DNA of 64,000 bases, taken from assembly GCA_027924585.1 (NCBI GenBank), contig BSBM01000436.1:8571001-8635000 (forward strand), written 5' to 3'. Source of the stretch: Larix kaempferi (taxonomy: Eukaryota; Streptophyta; Pinopsida; Pinales; Pinaceae). The notes under the pieces were generated by a model, which ran no database searches, had not been told where the DNA came from, and worked only from the letters and a program-made list of their open reading frames with translations. How positions within the stretch are numbered: position 1 is the first letter of the stretch; the number at the start of each line of letters is the position of its first letter. Shown piece after piece: positions 46,871 to 58,269 of this stretch. The translations under genes and the position numbers were made by a program.

Positions 46871-47560
46871 GATTGTATTATCTCTAGATAACGAGATTGT
46901 CATTAGTGTTGTATGAAGATCCAGGTTACAGTTAGCTTCCAAGTAAGAAGATAAAAGGACTCCAGTGATCCATGCAAGGAGGCAGAGATCCGGAGGGAGC
47001 CCACACAAAACAATAAAAGAGAAGTATTTTCATTATCATTTGTCATTATTGCTCTTGTAAATCAATCTGAATGTTCATAACAGTTGTATGCATATCTGTA
47101 TTCTTAGAATCAAGAAGTGTGTTATGCATGTTATGATATAGCATGTTATATGATTGAGATTGACTTGCAGTAGGCTCATATTGTGCATGTGTTGAGTAAG
47201 CAACCTGTAGTGTTGTACAACATTCCATGAACCCTAGATGGAACTAGTCTTGGATGAAACCTCTTTGCTGACATACTGGAGCAGTGCACACTCCTGACAG
47301 TATGTTCTGGTAGATATGGAAGGCATCCAGATAGTCACCAAGATGTATGTTCGGGATATGGATGGATGTTGTGTTGAAGCATTGGATAATATGCTTACAT
47401 GACTGTGTGAACTATTGTCATTAAAATATGATTTAATTTCTTGTGATTATGTAATGTTGTTGACTATTTGACGAAATTTGACTTGTAGGGAAAGACCATA
47501 TGACTATGGCCTACAAGAGAAGGATGATGGGACTTGTTCTGAAGAGCAAGTGATGGATGT
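46871..47560 (+). other. Non-coding spacer of element C in place of protease and integrase
   Basis: No open frame. Contains blocks shared with A and B: GATCCATGCAAGGAGGCAGA, ATGAAACCTCTTTGCTGACA, TGGTAGATATGGAAGGCATC, TTGACTTGTAGGGAAAGACC. It lies between the end of gag and the start of the RT linker. Confidence 0.7.
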
Positions 47561-47619
47561 ATAGTCAACCAGATTAAGATCTCGTTGATACTCAGTATTT
47601 GAGAGGGAGCAGAATGCTC

Positions 47620-48924
47620 AAAATTGACTCTCAAGATCAAATGGCAGGATGGCTTTCAGAGGGAGCTAACAGATCCAGTAGGTTATGTAGATCTGATGGA
47701 TCTAGTTGATCCAGTAGAGCCCACAGATGTTCCTAGAGATCTTGTTATTGGCAGGAAGAGGCCTATTTGGGCTCGACATATTTTAGAGGATGCAGAAAAG
47801 CATGCTTCTCCCTTAGGTACATTCAAGGAAAGCAAGAAACCTCGAAGATATTCAAGATACGTAGAACTATGTCCCACATTATTGATTATGAACCTTCCAG
47901 TTACGATGAGGCTACCAGCCAACAGGTTTGGAAAGATGCTATGATGGAAGAATACCAATCCATCATCAAGAATGACGTATGGGAAGTTGTGTCGAGACCT
48001 AAAGGGAAGTCAGTTGTGACTTCCAAGTGAATCTACGAGATTAAACATGTAGCAGATGGGAGCATTGAGAAGCACAAAGCGAGATTTGTGGCTAGAGGAT
48101 TCTCTTAGAAAGAGGGAGTCGATTATGACGAGACATTTTCTCCAGTTGCACGATACACGGCCATCAGATCAATCATAGCTCTAGCTCCAGCTATGGGATG
48201 GAAGCTACATCAGATGGATGTCAAAACTGCTTTCCTCAACGGAGTAATTGAGGAAGAAGTCTACATCGAACAACCAGAGGGTTTCGAGATTCATGGGAAG
48301 GAATCCCATGTGTGCAGATTGAAGAAGGCCCTGTATGGCCTCAAGCAGGCACCACGAGCATGGTATGCCAGGATTGATGGATACTTAGTGAGCTTGAGAT
48401 TCACCAAGAGTGAGGCAGACTCCAACCTTTACTACAAGGTTGAGGATGGCAGACCATTGATACTAGTATTGTATGTTGATGATTTATTTCTCACAAGAGA
48501 TGAGAAACTTATTGAATGATGCAAGAAGATGCTAGCCTCTGAGTTCGGGATGAAGGATATTGGTCCAATGCATTACTTCTTAGGTTTGGAGGTGTGGCCG
48601 AGACAATATGAGATTTTCCTGAGTCAAGGAAAATATACTATTGATATCTTGAAGAGATTTGGTATGATGGACTGTAAGTCCATGAACACACCCATGGATA
48701 TAAACCTTAAGAAGTTGAGTGACTCAACTTATGAGTCAGAATTGATAGATCCTACCATGTACAGACAATTGATCAGTTCACTGATGTATCTAGTTAACAA
48801 TAGACCAGATATTTGCTTTGCAGTGAGTGCTCTCAATCAGTTTATGTGTGAACCAAGACAGGTACATTGGGTTGTTGCGAAGCATGTGCTAAGATATTTA
48901 CATGGAACTGTAAAATATGGAACA
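47620..48924 (+). pseudogene. Copia reverse transcriptase of element C
   Basis: The linker and VWKDAMMEEYQSIIKND motif (47940) are followed by KARFVARG (48085), then the open part 48193-48519 with HQMDVKTAFLNGVIEEEVYI, LYGLKQAPRAWYARIDGY and LYVDDLFLT. After a TGA at 48517, 48529-48924 has GMKDIGPMHYFLGLEV, NTPMDINLKKL and ISSLMYLVNNRPDICFAVS. It breaks off in the AKHVLRYLHGTVKYG motif before RNase H. Stops are at 48028, 48106 and 48517. The YVDD active site is present. Confidence 0.88.
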
Positions 48925-49225
48925 AGCACAAACATAGATTTGTGCGAGATTCTGAGTTATTTTGTCCCTCCATCAAGCTTGGTCTAACAAAGACTTAAAA
49001 AGTTGCACTTTTGTCACTTTCTTGTGATGATATTTGAAAGTAGATTTAGATACCCTTTTGAGTGTTAAGCCTACACACATATTTTTGCAAAATTTCGATT
49101 TATTTTGGCCCTCAGTGAAGGTTGGTTAAACCAAGGTCTAAAAATGCATTTTTGTCGACTCTCTCAAAATTGAAATTTAAAAGTGTATTTAGATACCCAT
49201 TTGAAACCACTTTTGTCACTTTTAA

Positions 49226-50193
49226 ATACTTGCAGCATTTAGGGTGCACCATACTTGCTATATTCTATTGTAACTCTCCCTATTTTCTATTGTAGCTCTC
49301 CTTTGGTCATTCTATAAGAGCAGGAGAGGTGTATGATAGTGATTTTGTATGAGTTTCAAAGAGTTGATGATCAATAGATGTCTCTTTAGTCTGTGATAAT
49401 TGATCTTCTATGTGATATTGCCTGGTCAATTAAATAGCTTTCCGGTTTGCTAATGTTTCTTCAAGGAAATCTTCTCAAGTGATTGACATGAAGTGCATCC
49501 CCTGCCCAATTTGTTTTCTCCCCTTTTATGACTCCATAGCCCGTTGGACTTAAAGCACCAGTCACTTTTTTCGGAGTTTCTAAGGGATACCCCCTTGGAG
49601 CTAGAACGAACTAGCCCAAAGAGAGAAAGTTACTGTGGTGACAGTAGAGTAGCTTTCTACCTGTTGCACCAAATTATCCTTGCTGATTTCATGGCAGGGC
49701 ACCATGGACAAAATTAAGCACTAACAAAAATATTAAACTTTAGCTCTTTTTTCCTTCAAATCAATCATAAGTCTCATACATATATCAGAAATTTATGAAG
49801 CCTTTGCCTTTTATCAATGGATGAAACCATACACATTTTCCATGTAAAATGGTGCCAATGCCCTGAAATTCTTAAGGTTCTTGCTTGACTCCGACAATTT
49901 ACTCATTAAGCAATTATGCATCTTCAATACAAAAAGAGGCAACCCGAACAAACCTGGGCACTTCGCAATTTTTGTTATATGCATCATAACATACATTTTA
50001 ATTTCTACAATAATGGAATCTAGTATTTTCTCCCTTCTCTCCTGCTTGATATTAATCCATACTTTGATACACTTCTCTGATTTCTTATCACATGGGAGAA
50101 AAATCAAATTGCAGTGGTTAACCGTTAACTAAAATACACAGCTTAACAATACTTTACATTTGATGCATATACATAATTTCAGTGGTCCATTAT
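49226..50193. other. Spacer, nothing recognised
   Basis: No retroelement or host motif on either strand. The satellite stops by about 49225. The short open frames at 49814-50132 carry no recognisable domain. Confidence 0.45.
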
Positions 50194-50612
50194 TCACTGT
50201 TCCCTTTTTGTCTCAAATTCAAGCCAGCTCCAGTTTGCATAGCATTCCGCTCCATCACGAAATGTGTCTGCATCCTCCGGAAATGATTCTCTTCTATGCA
50301 TACCCAGCACAGGATTCAATTTCTTCCTATATGTTGCTGCCATCTGTTCTGCTTCATCAAACACTTTCTGCAAAAGCAAATGATAAAAGAGGTCTGGCCA
50401 TAAGTTGCTTTGAATCAAGGGACCTTAACCAAATAATAACCTTTTAAGTGGTAAATTATACAACAAAGAATTGGTATATCAAATTTAACAGAATGCAAAA
50501 ACTTTGCTAGCTAGAGCTTCAAAAATCTTCTAACCAAATTAATTGCGAGCTGTGCATCTATACCTGTTTATTGAAGAGAATCAATCCATCCTCACTCTCC
50601 AGACTTGCCGTA
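50194..50612 (-). CDS. Possible last two exons of an unrecognised host gene
   Basis: Minus strand. Last exon 50194-50367: acceptor gcttttgcag, then KVFDEAEQMAATYRKKLNPV, GMHRRESFPEDADTFRD, GAECYANWSWLEFETKREQ and TGA at 50194-50196. Preceding exon about 50564-50612: acceptor gttgctggcag, TASLESEDGLILFNKQ, donor CAG|GTATAG. The phases agree (both exons meet between codons). No stop interrupts either exon. Composition and splice sites look like a true protein-coding gene, but I do not recognise the family and cannot find further upstream exons, so it may be a fragment. Confidence 0.45.
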
Positions 50613-52811
50613 CTGCCAGCAACATCCAACGCATTAAATATATTAGTAATGCATTGATGTGATATTTTTCTCATAATTGAATCTTATGTAATACAACATA
50701 TCTAAAGCAGTACAAAGATGAGAAAGCTCAATTCTCCGGAACAATTTGTTAGTTTATATGATATTATTCAAAAAGTCCAGCCACTCTGTTTTGTCAAAAG
50801 AAAGAAAATTGTCTCAAGAAACTAAAGAGACTCATTTATTAATAACTATTGAATAAATAATTAGGAACTACAACTGTAATATGCAAGATATGTAATTATG
50901 TAAACATTCAAACCTTACTAGTCATTTTTATGCTTGCATCTAATATGCTCCAGGATCGCCAATTTATTATAGTGCAATTCAGGTACACAATATCAGAACG
51001 AAATCTGGGGTCTGGCATCAATCTCAAATACTAATAAGATTGGGTCTCGGCCTCAACTTCCCATGTTCCTTTTAACCACATTTTCTTAAGGGTCATGTTC
51101 CTATAAAGTATAAACATGTTTTTTTGCCTATACTTACCCAAGCAATGAAAAAAGGCCAATGTCTGCTCAATTGCATTAACAACGTAAAAATGAAATATAA
51201 GCAATGTAAAAGCCTAATTTCTAACAGCCAAAGGAGCAGAAACTCTAATTGTCAGAAATAACCATATTTATTATAAAAATCCTACAAAAGTGCACTTGTC
51301 TACTAAACAACATTACAATTTGCCTGTCCAACTGAGTATCCACAGAAAAGCCTACCATACTGATGAGTGGGCAAAACAAAAAACTGCTGATATTAAAATA
51401 AGACTCCTATGATATAAACCATGCAGTTTCTAAATGGCAAGAAAAAAATTCTGCCAATAAAACTAAAAAACTAAATGTCCCAAAAGGAAATAGGAACTAT
51501 GTGAACCCCTTTATTTAGGGAGGATTTGCTTTATCTCAATGGCAGCCAGATCTCTAGAAAGCCACAAAGATTTAATGTGGAAAAATATATTCCACATGCT
51601 AACACATGCTAGAATATGTAGTGCCCATTTTAAAAAAAGCCTATATTTTTGTTTCTCTTGAAACTCTCAAAGGGATGCTTTGACAAGCTAGATATGAAAA
51701 ATCACATGTAGTCCCACTTGCACAAAGCAAGCTAGCCCAGAAGGGTCAAACCACACAGCAACCAACTTGCTCAGACAAACCAACCCACAAGAGGCAAAAC
51801 TTAAGCACATGCTCTCAAGGAGATCGGTACCTTGGTGGGCAGCCTGACAAGCCACCACCCTCACCATTGAACCACAAAGTTGTCCCTAAGACTGGGGGTG
51901 TTTCTGACTCTCTACAACCATTCCCAAAACTAATTCCTGTCCCCAAATCATTGTGAAACTTAGCTCAAACCCTAAATTTGTGACATTACATCAATCATGG
52001 CAAATATTTTAATAATTGGTGTTGCCTTTGTACTCATTTTTTGTATTATTCCATCTCTTCGGATTTAGCAGGCCCTTGTGCATCCCCATTAGTAATGCCC
52101 CACAAGTCTTTTATCAATAAGAAATTCTCCCTATGGTTTTTCCACACATAAAAGTTTATACCATCAAATTTGTTTTCAAGAAATAATAGTGAAGGTTTTT
52201 CCACTCATGGAAGTTTATACCATCAAATTTGTTTTCAAGAAATAATAGTGAAGCCATTTTTCAAATAACTTCAAGCCCAAAAAAATGGTTCAAGAAAAAC
52301 TTTACCTCAAAGCCTAGCCGTATTTTAACATTTAAATCTGCCTTCTCAACACCTTGAACAAGTTTAAGAACCCTTCACAAATCTTATTTTCCTCAAATAT
52401 GGCCACCTTCCTGGGCGATTTGGATACCACACAACTTTGCTTATAAACAGGTGAAACACTTCTTACATGATGCATATGGGATTTCAAAAGAAGGAACTCA
52501 AATAATAATAATATAAGTTACTTAAACCTCTTCAAACTTTAAAAAAAATTACCCGTGCCCATTTTGCAACCATACATCACAATACAGCATCCATGTGGCA
52601 TCATCCAATTTGACAACAAATTCAAGTCACATTTAGGTGTGGATCCACAACAGCATACCATAGGTGTCTATCATACGGTGTTTCTGCATGCAATCATAAG
52701 ACAATGCTCGCCCTTCACGCTAAAATCTCACAAACATCTCACTTAAACTTTTTGAATTTCTCGGTTGTTTCAAATGACACCCTCACACAGATTTCCACAA
52801 AATGTTTACAC
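50613..52811. other. AT-rich stretch, possibly intron, no exon found
   Basis: Long AT-rich DNA to the right of the putative exons. Apart from the SINE-like stretch at 51700-51895 and a short direct repeat (52140-52180 and 52199-52240, TTTATACCATCAAATTTGTT) I see nothing. Confidence 0.4.
51700..51895 (-). repeat. SINE-like segment
   Basis: Minus strand TGTGGTTCAATGGTGAGG (about 51868-51885) is A-box-like, and ACCGATCTCC (about 51822-51831) is a poor B box about 40 bases further. The spacing suits a tRNA-derived SINE head; the tail is not clear. Confidence 0.3.
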
Positions 52812-53345
52812 TGTTGAAATTCATAAGAGGGACAGAGAAGATCAAATGGAACCAATCAGAAAATCGTAAATCCTGCAATAAACAAAGAAAAACACAGCAC
52901 TAGGGCATCATGATCGCAGTGCAAAACCCATAGCAAGTGGACCACAGAGAGAAATTACCCACAAACAATAGAGCTGAACCATAAGTGCAATAGAGAGAGA
53001 ATATCACAACCAAAGAGTAAGAGAGCACAACAATAGATATAGTGCCTGTAGGCTAAAGAATAAATAACTTGTATAAACTATAAAGAGACCAATAGCTCAA
53101 GATGATGTAACAAATAATACATGAGTTGTGTATTTACACACAACTCAAGGGATATGGCACTTTCCCAATAAAAGTTATGGGCTACTATGATGACTAGGTC
53201 GGCCTTAACCACCTAGGAATCTATTAAATGAGCATTCACTAGATTAGCTTTAAGCTAAACCTAAAAACATATAATACACAATAAAAATGATTACAAACTA
53301 AGGTCAGCCTTGGCATCAAGTAACACTTACACCATCATCTCAACA
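52812..53345 (-). repeat. LTR of a minus-strand copia-like element F (about 534 bp)
   Basis: Plus-strand ends TGTTGAAATTC and ATCTCAACA give the TG...CA pair. To its right the minus strand reads gcttaagggaata (53346-53358), a weak polypurine tract, so this would be the 3' LTR of an element whose interior lies to the right. A 9-bp inverted repeat is at 53123-53146. No partner LTR found. Confidence 0.5.
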
Positions 53346-53394
53346 TATTCCCTTAAGCTATGCAGAAGGCCATGGAGAAGAATGAGGAATACAA

Positions 53395-54200
53395 ATGAGA
53401 GAGTGGGTTTATAAGTACCCAATTCAAATACTAGGTCAGTCATGGCCAAAATACAAAAGAGTGTGGGTTTATGGATACCCAATACAAATTAAAGTCGGTA
53501 TATCAGTACCTTGCTCGAATATAACTAAGAGTAGGTTTATGAACAACCAACTTGAATACATCTAAGAATGAGAGTGCATTTATGGATACCCAACTCGAAT
53601 ATCATTAGTGAAAATAAAACTGAAAGTGGGTGCATGGATTCCCAACTCGAATACAACTAAGAGTGGGCTTATGGATACCCAACTAAAATACAATAGAGAG
53701 TGGCCATATGGATACAACTCGAATACAACAAAGAGTGAGTTTATGGATACCCAACTTGAATACATTTGAGAGTGGATTTATGGATACCCAGCTTGAATAC
53801 AACTAAGAGTGAGTTTGCGAACACCCAACTCAAACACAACTAAGAGTGGGTTTGTGGATACCCAACTCGAATATTTAAAGTAGATTAATGGATATCCACC
53901 CTAGTCAAATACAACTGAGAGAGCTCGAATACTAAGAGTGGGTTTATGGATTCCCAACTCAAAAACAACTTAGAGTGGGTTTATGGATGCCCAACTCAAA
54001 AACAACTTAGAGTGGGTTTATGGATACCTAACTTAATATAGGGTTAGTCTGGCCGAAAAACAAAAGAGAGTGTTATAAATACCTAATTCAAATACAAATG
54101 GGAATGGGTTTATAAGAACACCCAACCTAATATAGGTTGGTCATGGCCAAGATACGAAGGTAAGTGGGTATATAGATTCCCAACTCAAAATAGGGTTGGC
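53395..54200 (-). repeat. Minisatellite, about 37-bp units
   Basis: AGAGTGGGTTTATGGATACC followed by CAACTCGAATACAACTA repeats about 18-20 times with drift, and some units are longer. It lies next to the 3' LTR of F, as the minisatellites do in A and B. Confidence 0.85.
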
Positions 54201-54202
54201 CC

Positions 54203-56003
54203 TGTTACAACCCAGATCATCCACAACATGCTTGCCAGAATATACCAGAGCGAGGGGGTCTTTTGCTATTGTAAAAGGCCAAGTCTGGGCTTGGTTATGT
54301 AAAATTGTTGGTCTAGCAGGGCTCAAGCCCCACGGTTTGTTCATGGAAAGTCCTCTTGGTTTTCATTCTAGGAAGTGTTGGCTTAGTGGCATTGCTGACT
54401 GCCTCTTGAAGGGTGGAAGTCCCCCATCTTGTTGGGCTATTTGGGCCTTGGGTTGGTGTCTAGTGCTTCTTGGGATGGGTCCATTAGGACACATGGATTA
54501 GGGGCTCCTAGCCACACTTATTTTTTGCTATGTATGAGGTGATTGCGAATGTAAGGGTTTAGAACACCTCCTTTATTCCCACTTGGACCTTCTTCTTCAT
54601 TGTATGGCCCCTCCTCTTGGTACATATGTGCGCACATCACCATGACATCATCCTCATCCAGAGAGCTTTACCTTGCTAAAGGGGAGGGCATTGAGGGATC
54701 TTGTACATTGTTGGGGTTAGTTGGGGCATGACGTCCTCCCCCCCTCATCACTTCGTTTGGATGAAGCCAATTGCACCATTTTATCATTGTTTTTAGTCTT
54801 TTGTGGTTTATTCCTCGGCTTGTGGGTGATAAACCCTAAAATTAAATTATTTTACTTAGTAAGGTGGGCTCTAAAGTTAAGTTAAGTCAAGGAAGCCTCA
54901 TATAAATAAGGCTTCTAACTTTCATTTGTAAATATGGACAAGGGTTCTAACATAAAAAAAAAATTCTTTTTATCTTAGTTTATTGGATATTTTGAGTGAT
55001 GTGCACCTCTCTCTTTGGAATGGTGAATTTCTAGGGTTTCCACTCTCTTGCAAGGTTGATCCTAAGAATGGTTGTAATAGCTCATGGCTAAGGAAGGACC
55101 TAAGAAGTATTTCTTGCTCTCTTTCTTAGTTGATGTTGGTAAGGTCTCTCCATTTTCTCGTTTGACGTTGCTTTTGCACCTCAGGAAAGGTAAATTAGGG
55201 TTTATATTGGCATCTTGTCAACTTTGTTTGAGGGGACTTTCCTCTTGAAGGAGCTCTCCACTATGGGCCTTAAAGTTCATTTTTTGCCCTAATTAGGGTT
55301 TTTGGCTACTTTGACCTAATATCGAGTTACTAGCCTCTTGCCCTAATTGGTAAACCTTGAATAGCCAAATTGAGTAGGGACATTGACCTCGATCTCTAAT
55401 TGCCCTAGGGTTGAAAAGACTAAAGTCATAACCCCTTCTCTATCACTCTTTTTATCAAAATTCTCTTGTACATTTATTACAAAAATTCAAAAAAATATAA
55501 TATCGAAAAAACCCTAAAATTAGATAAATTTATATCTCAAAAAATACTTACAATTTGGAAATTCTGTATGGATGAATAAACATGCCCTAGTTGAATTAAA
55601 GGTAGATTTTTTAGGGCATTTAGATCTCGTGGTTGAATTGTGTGACAACTCCTTATTTGTTCCGTCTAGGGTTTTGTATTGCAGATACAACAGGTATATC
55701 AAGAAATTTTGTTAGGTTTGAAGGTCTAAAAAGTGGTTTCTAGGCCTATATTGACTCCCGGGGGGTTGGAGGTTCATTGGGGAACGTGTTAATCGGGACC
55801 ACACTCTATTTAGGGGCTGTTATAAGGCTCATATCAGATCTGATATTCTATTTTCAGAACTGTTTTGAAGCCTCTTATTCACCCCATTGCTCACCCCCCT
55901 TACCCTACTATACAAGGTACACTTCACATGGTAAGGTTGGTATTGTTTTGATCAATTTTTATCAAGTTTTATGAAGTGAAATCACTGCTGCAATCCTATA
56001 ACA
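54203..56003 (+). repeat. LTR-like stretch, boundaries uncertain
   Basis: Starts TGTTACAACCCAG at the end of the minisatellite. TATAAATAAGG at about 54902 is a good TATA box on the plus strand. A matching end CCTATAACA is at 55995-56003, but the 5-bp flanks (ggccc and gcggt) do not match. No ORF of note. It could be a gypsy LTR. Confidence 0.3.
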
Positions 56004-56295
56004 GCGGTACCTATTGGATGTTGTATTTCTTGTGATTTGAGATAAAACTCTTTAACTACTCCCTCTCTTCTAGTGATTATTATGCTTCATTGTTTTGACT
56101 CCATAGGAGTTGATCTTTTGCTGAGATGTTTCTTGGAAAACATGTTTAAGTATTGTCTAGGGAATAAAAAATATTGTTCACCAAGTTCTAGGGACTCCCC
56201 CTTGTTCCTAGGAGTTGACCTAAAACGTTCAAGAAGTTATGTTGAGGTGACATTGGGCTCTAGCTTTTCCTGTGCTTGCCACTCATCGCACCATG

Positions 56296-58269
56296 TGTTG
56301 GACACAATGTTCACACTGAGAGGGGGGTGAATCAATGTGAAGGCAATTTTAAAACCTTTTTCCAGTTCTACTATTCAATCAAAAATTCATCAATGCATCG
56401 TATTACAATTTACATCAACATTTCATAATCTTCCATCATCTAATCAATTATGATTCATTAGCATGTAATCAACTAAATCATTAAATCATCGCATCACAAG
56501 AGAACACAACACAATATGATTTTTGTAATCTTTTTGTATTTGTTTTGGACTGGCTACAACCGTTAGGGTAATTCAGCACCAACTGATACAAAGAGCACCA
56601 ACTCCTCATCCAGGACCCAGCCTAGTTTTCTTCGACCCACCTAAGAAGAGTTGAGGTTTCCAAACCCCAGATGCAAGACTTGCTTAAATTTACTATACAG
56701 TATACATACTCATGTCATCACACACACACACACACATATCTTCAGCCACTGTCATGTCACATCATCAACAGCCAATCTGTCTCAACCAATCTCATCATCA
56801 ACTTGTCACTGTCTTGACCAAAACTGTCCACATCAAACACTATCACCTAGCTGTCATATATCTGGGCTGTAAATATCTTCAAGCTGAGCACATCATGCTG
56901 TCTTCAAAGAGCACATCATCCTTTCTTCATCAGCACATCTTTATTCAACAGAATTCATCATCATTCTGTAGCCCCAGAATATCATACAACTGCCCAAAGT
57001 CAGATAGAAGAAAATCACTTCAATTTATCCATGAGCATTTCATCAGCAGTCTGTCCAAGAGTATCTTGTCCATGATCACATCATTCTGCCCATGTCATTT
57101 TGTCCATGCATATCATTTGACTGCCCACAATGTAGAATTTTCTGCACTTTAATTGCCTGCTGGTTTGTGTTAACAATTTGTGATTTTCACCTACAGCCGG
57201 TTTTGCATTGGCTGTAGGTTACTTATGAATTTTTCTATAATAGTCAAACACGCAATAAAATGCTACTTACAAGCTGTAAACACATTTAACATTCACACAT
57301 GAAAATTTCACTAAGAGATTTTTGGCCAAATCGAGCCCTGGAAAAACCCCCACGGGGAAAACCAGTTGAGAGGGAGAGATATTTATTATTTCTTCAGCAA
57401 AGTAATGTAACAGCAGTACAAAACCAAATACAACTTATCTCCACATTAAATGCACCCCTGATTGCCTCGATTTCTGTGCATAACAGCTGCCTAGAAATGC
57501 ATGCTGAAGCCTCTCGATTTCTGTGCAATTAATGACCTTGGTTCTTTGCTGTACCTTCCTCGATTTTTGTGCAAAACACCCTGAATATTCTGCTACTGCT
57601 GCTACTCGAATTTTGTGCAAAATCCAACCTCAAAACCGTGACAAAAAGTGACTGCTGTACGGACCACAATACCAGTCAATTCTTAGAAAACCGTGCAGAC
57701 TGTATCCTTGAACTGCGTGCCAGTTAACCTCAGGATTTGTGCTCCTCGAAATGCGTGCTAAGGGAATACTGCTGTACGGACTGAACTCGGTTTTAATGCT
57801 GAAGATGACAGCTGCTTCTATTCACTGTGCTGATAATAAATGCCTAGAGTGCTATCCTCGAAATCTAAGCCACAATCTGGAAACTCGTGCCTGGAAACTT
57901 GTGCCAATGGAGTCTCGATATGCGTGCTGGTGCCCTAGCAGCTCTCTCTCGACCTCTCTCTCTTTCATTCACATAACAATGAATTAGGTTTTAGCCTCCC
58001 TCCCTTTTTGTCTAATCCCTAGATGGGCATCTAATCCAACGGTGGATATTCACTCAATCCAATGGCTAGGATAAGATGAGAGCAAAAATCACATTAATTA
58101 AATCACTTAAATAATTTATTTGCTCACCCACTTTAACTTTAGCAAAAAGTGACTTTAAAAACATAAAGTCTCATTAAATGTGTTTTTAATGTGAGGGTCA
58201 CTTTTCCCCTTTCTTAGTGACTTAGGCTAAAATCACTAGGGGAACACATCCCTAGGTACAAAACTAACA
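56296..58269 (-). repeat. 3' LTR of element E (about 1.97 kb)
   Basis: The inner end is firm: polypurine tract (minus cggtaagagggag, 58270-58282) then TGTTAGTTTTG. The outer end at 56296 is inferred from plus-strand TGTTGGACACAATGTTCAC, a typical terminus. 57460-57930 contains seven or so degenerate CTCGATTTCTGTGCA motifs. Open frames such as 56712-57152 have no domain and follow from a pyrimidine-rich composition. Confidence 0.65.

Larger units (their letters stand above)
44911..48924 (+). mobile_element. Copia element C, without 3' LTR, inside the satellite
   Basis: 5' LTR 44911-45354, PBS 45355, gag, non-coding spacer, RT. It ends abruptly at tatggAACA (48924), within the RNase H region. 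Flanking satellite bases agcat (44906-44910) and agcac (48925-48929) look like a target duplication, and the monomer resumes in phase. So both insertion edges seem original and the 3' LTR has been deleted. Protease and integrase are absent. Confidence 0.8.
41290..49225. repeat. About 144-bp satellite array, interrupted by S2 and element C
   Basis: Monomers share GATTTAGGTACCCATTTGAG plus AGATAAG, GTCAAACCAAGGCCTAAAAA and a TTTCTCGGAATTGAAATTTG segment. Starts of the GATTTAG box lie near 41340, 41490, 41635, 41780, 41920, 42045, 42190, 42330, 42478, 42620, 42764, 42912, 43053, 43198, 43342 and 43487, then 44310-44885 and 49045-49195. Two monomer types alternate (GGTACCC/TTTGAAAGTGG against GATACCC/TTTAAAAGTAG), giving a dimer of about 286-295 bp. 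The array parts are 41290-43594, 44274-44910 and 48925-49225. Confidence 0.9.

Noticed and set aside
53395-54200. Regularly spaced short repeats resembling a CRISPR array
   Set aside because: Units are contiguous and degenerate with no unique spacers; a eukaryotic minisatellite.
54203-56003. Confident solo LTR
   Set aside because: Ends resemble an LTR but the flanking five bases do not match, so it is listed only at low confidence.
56651-57152. Open frames of 73-146 codons
   Set aside because: Inside the LTR of element E, Ser/His-rich from a CATCA-rich composition, no domain.
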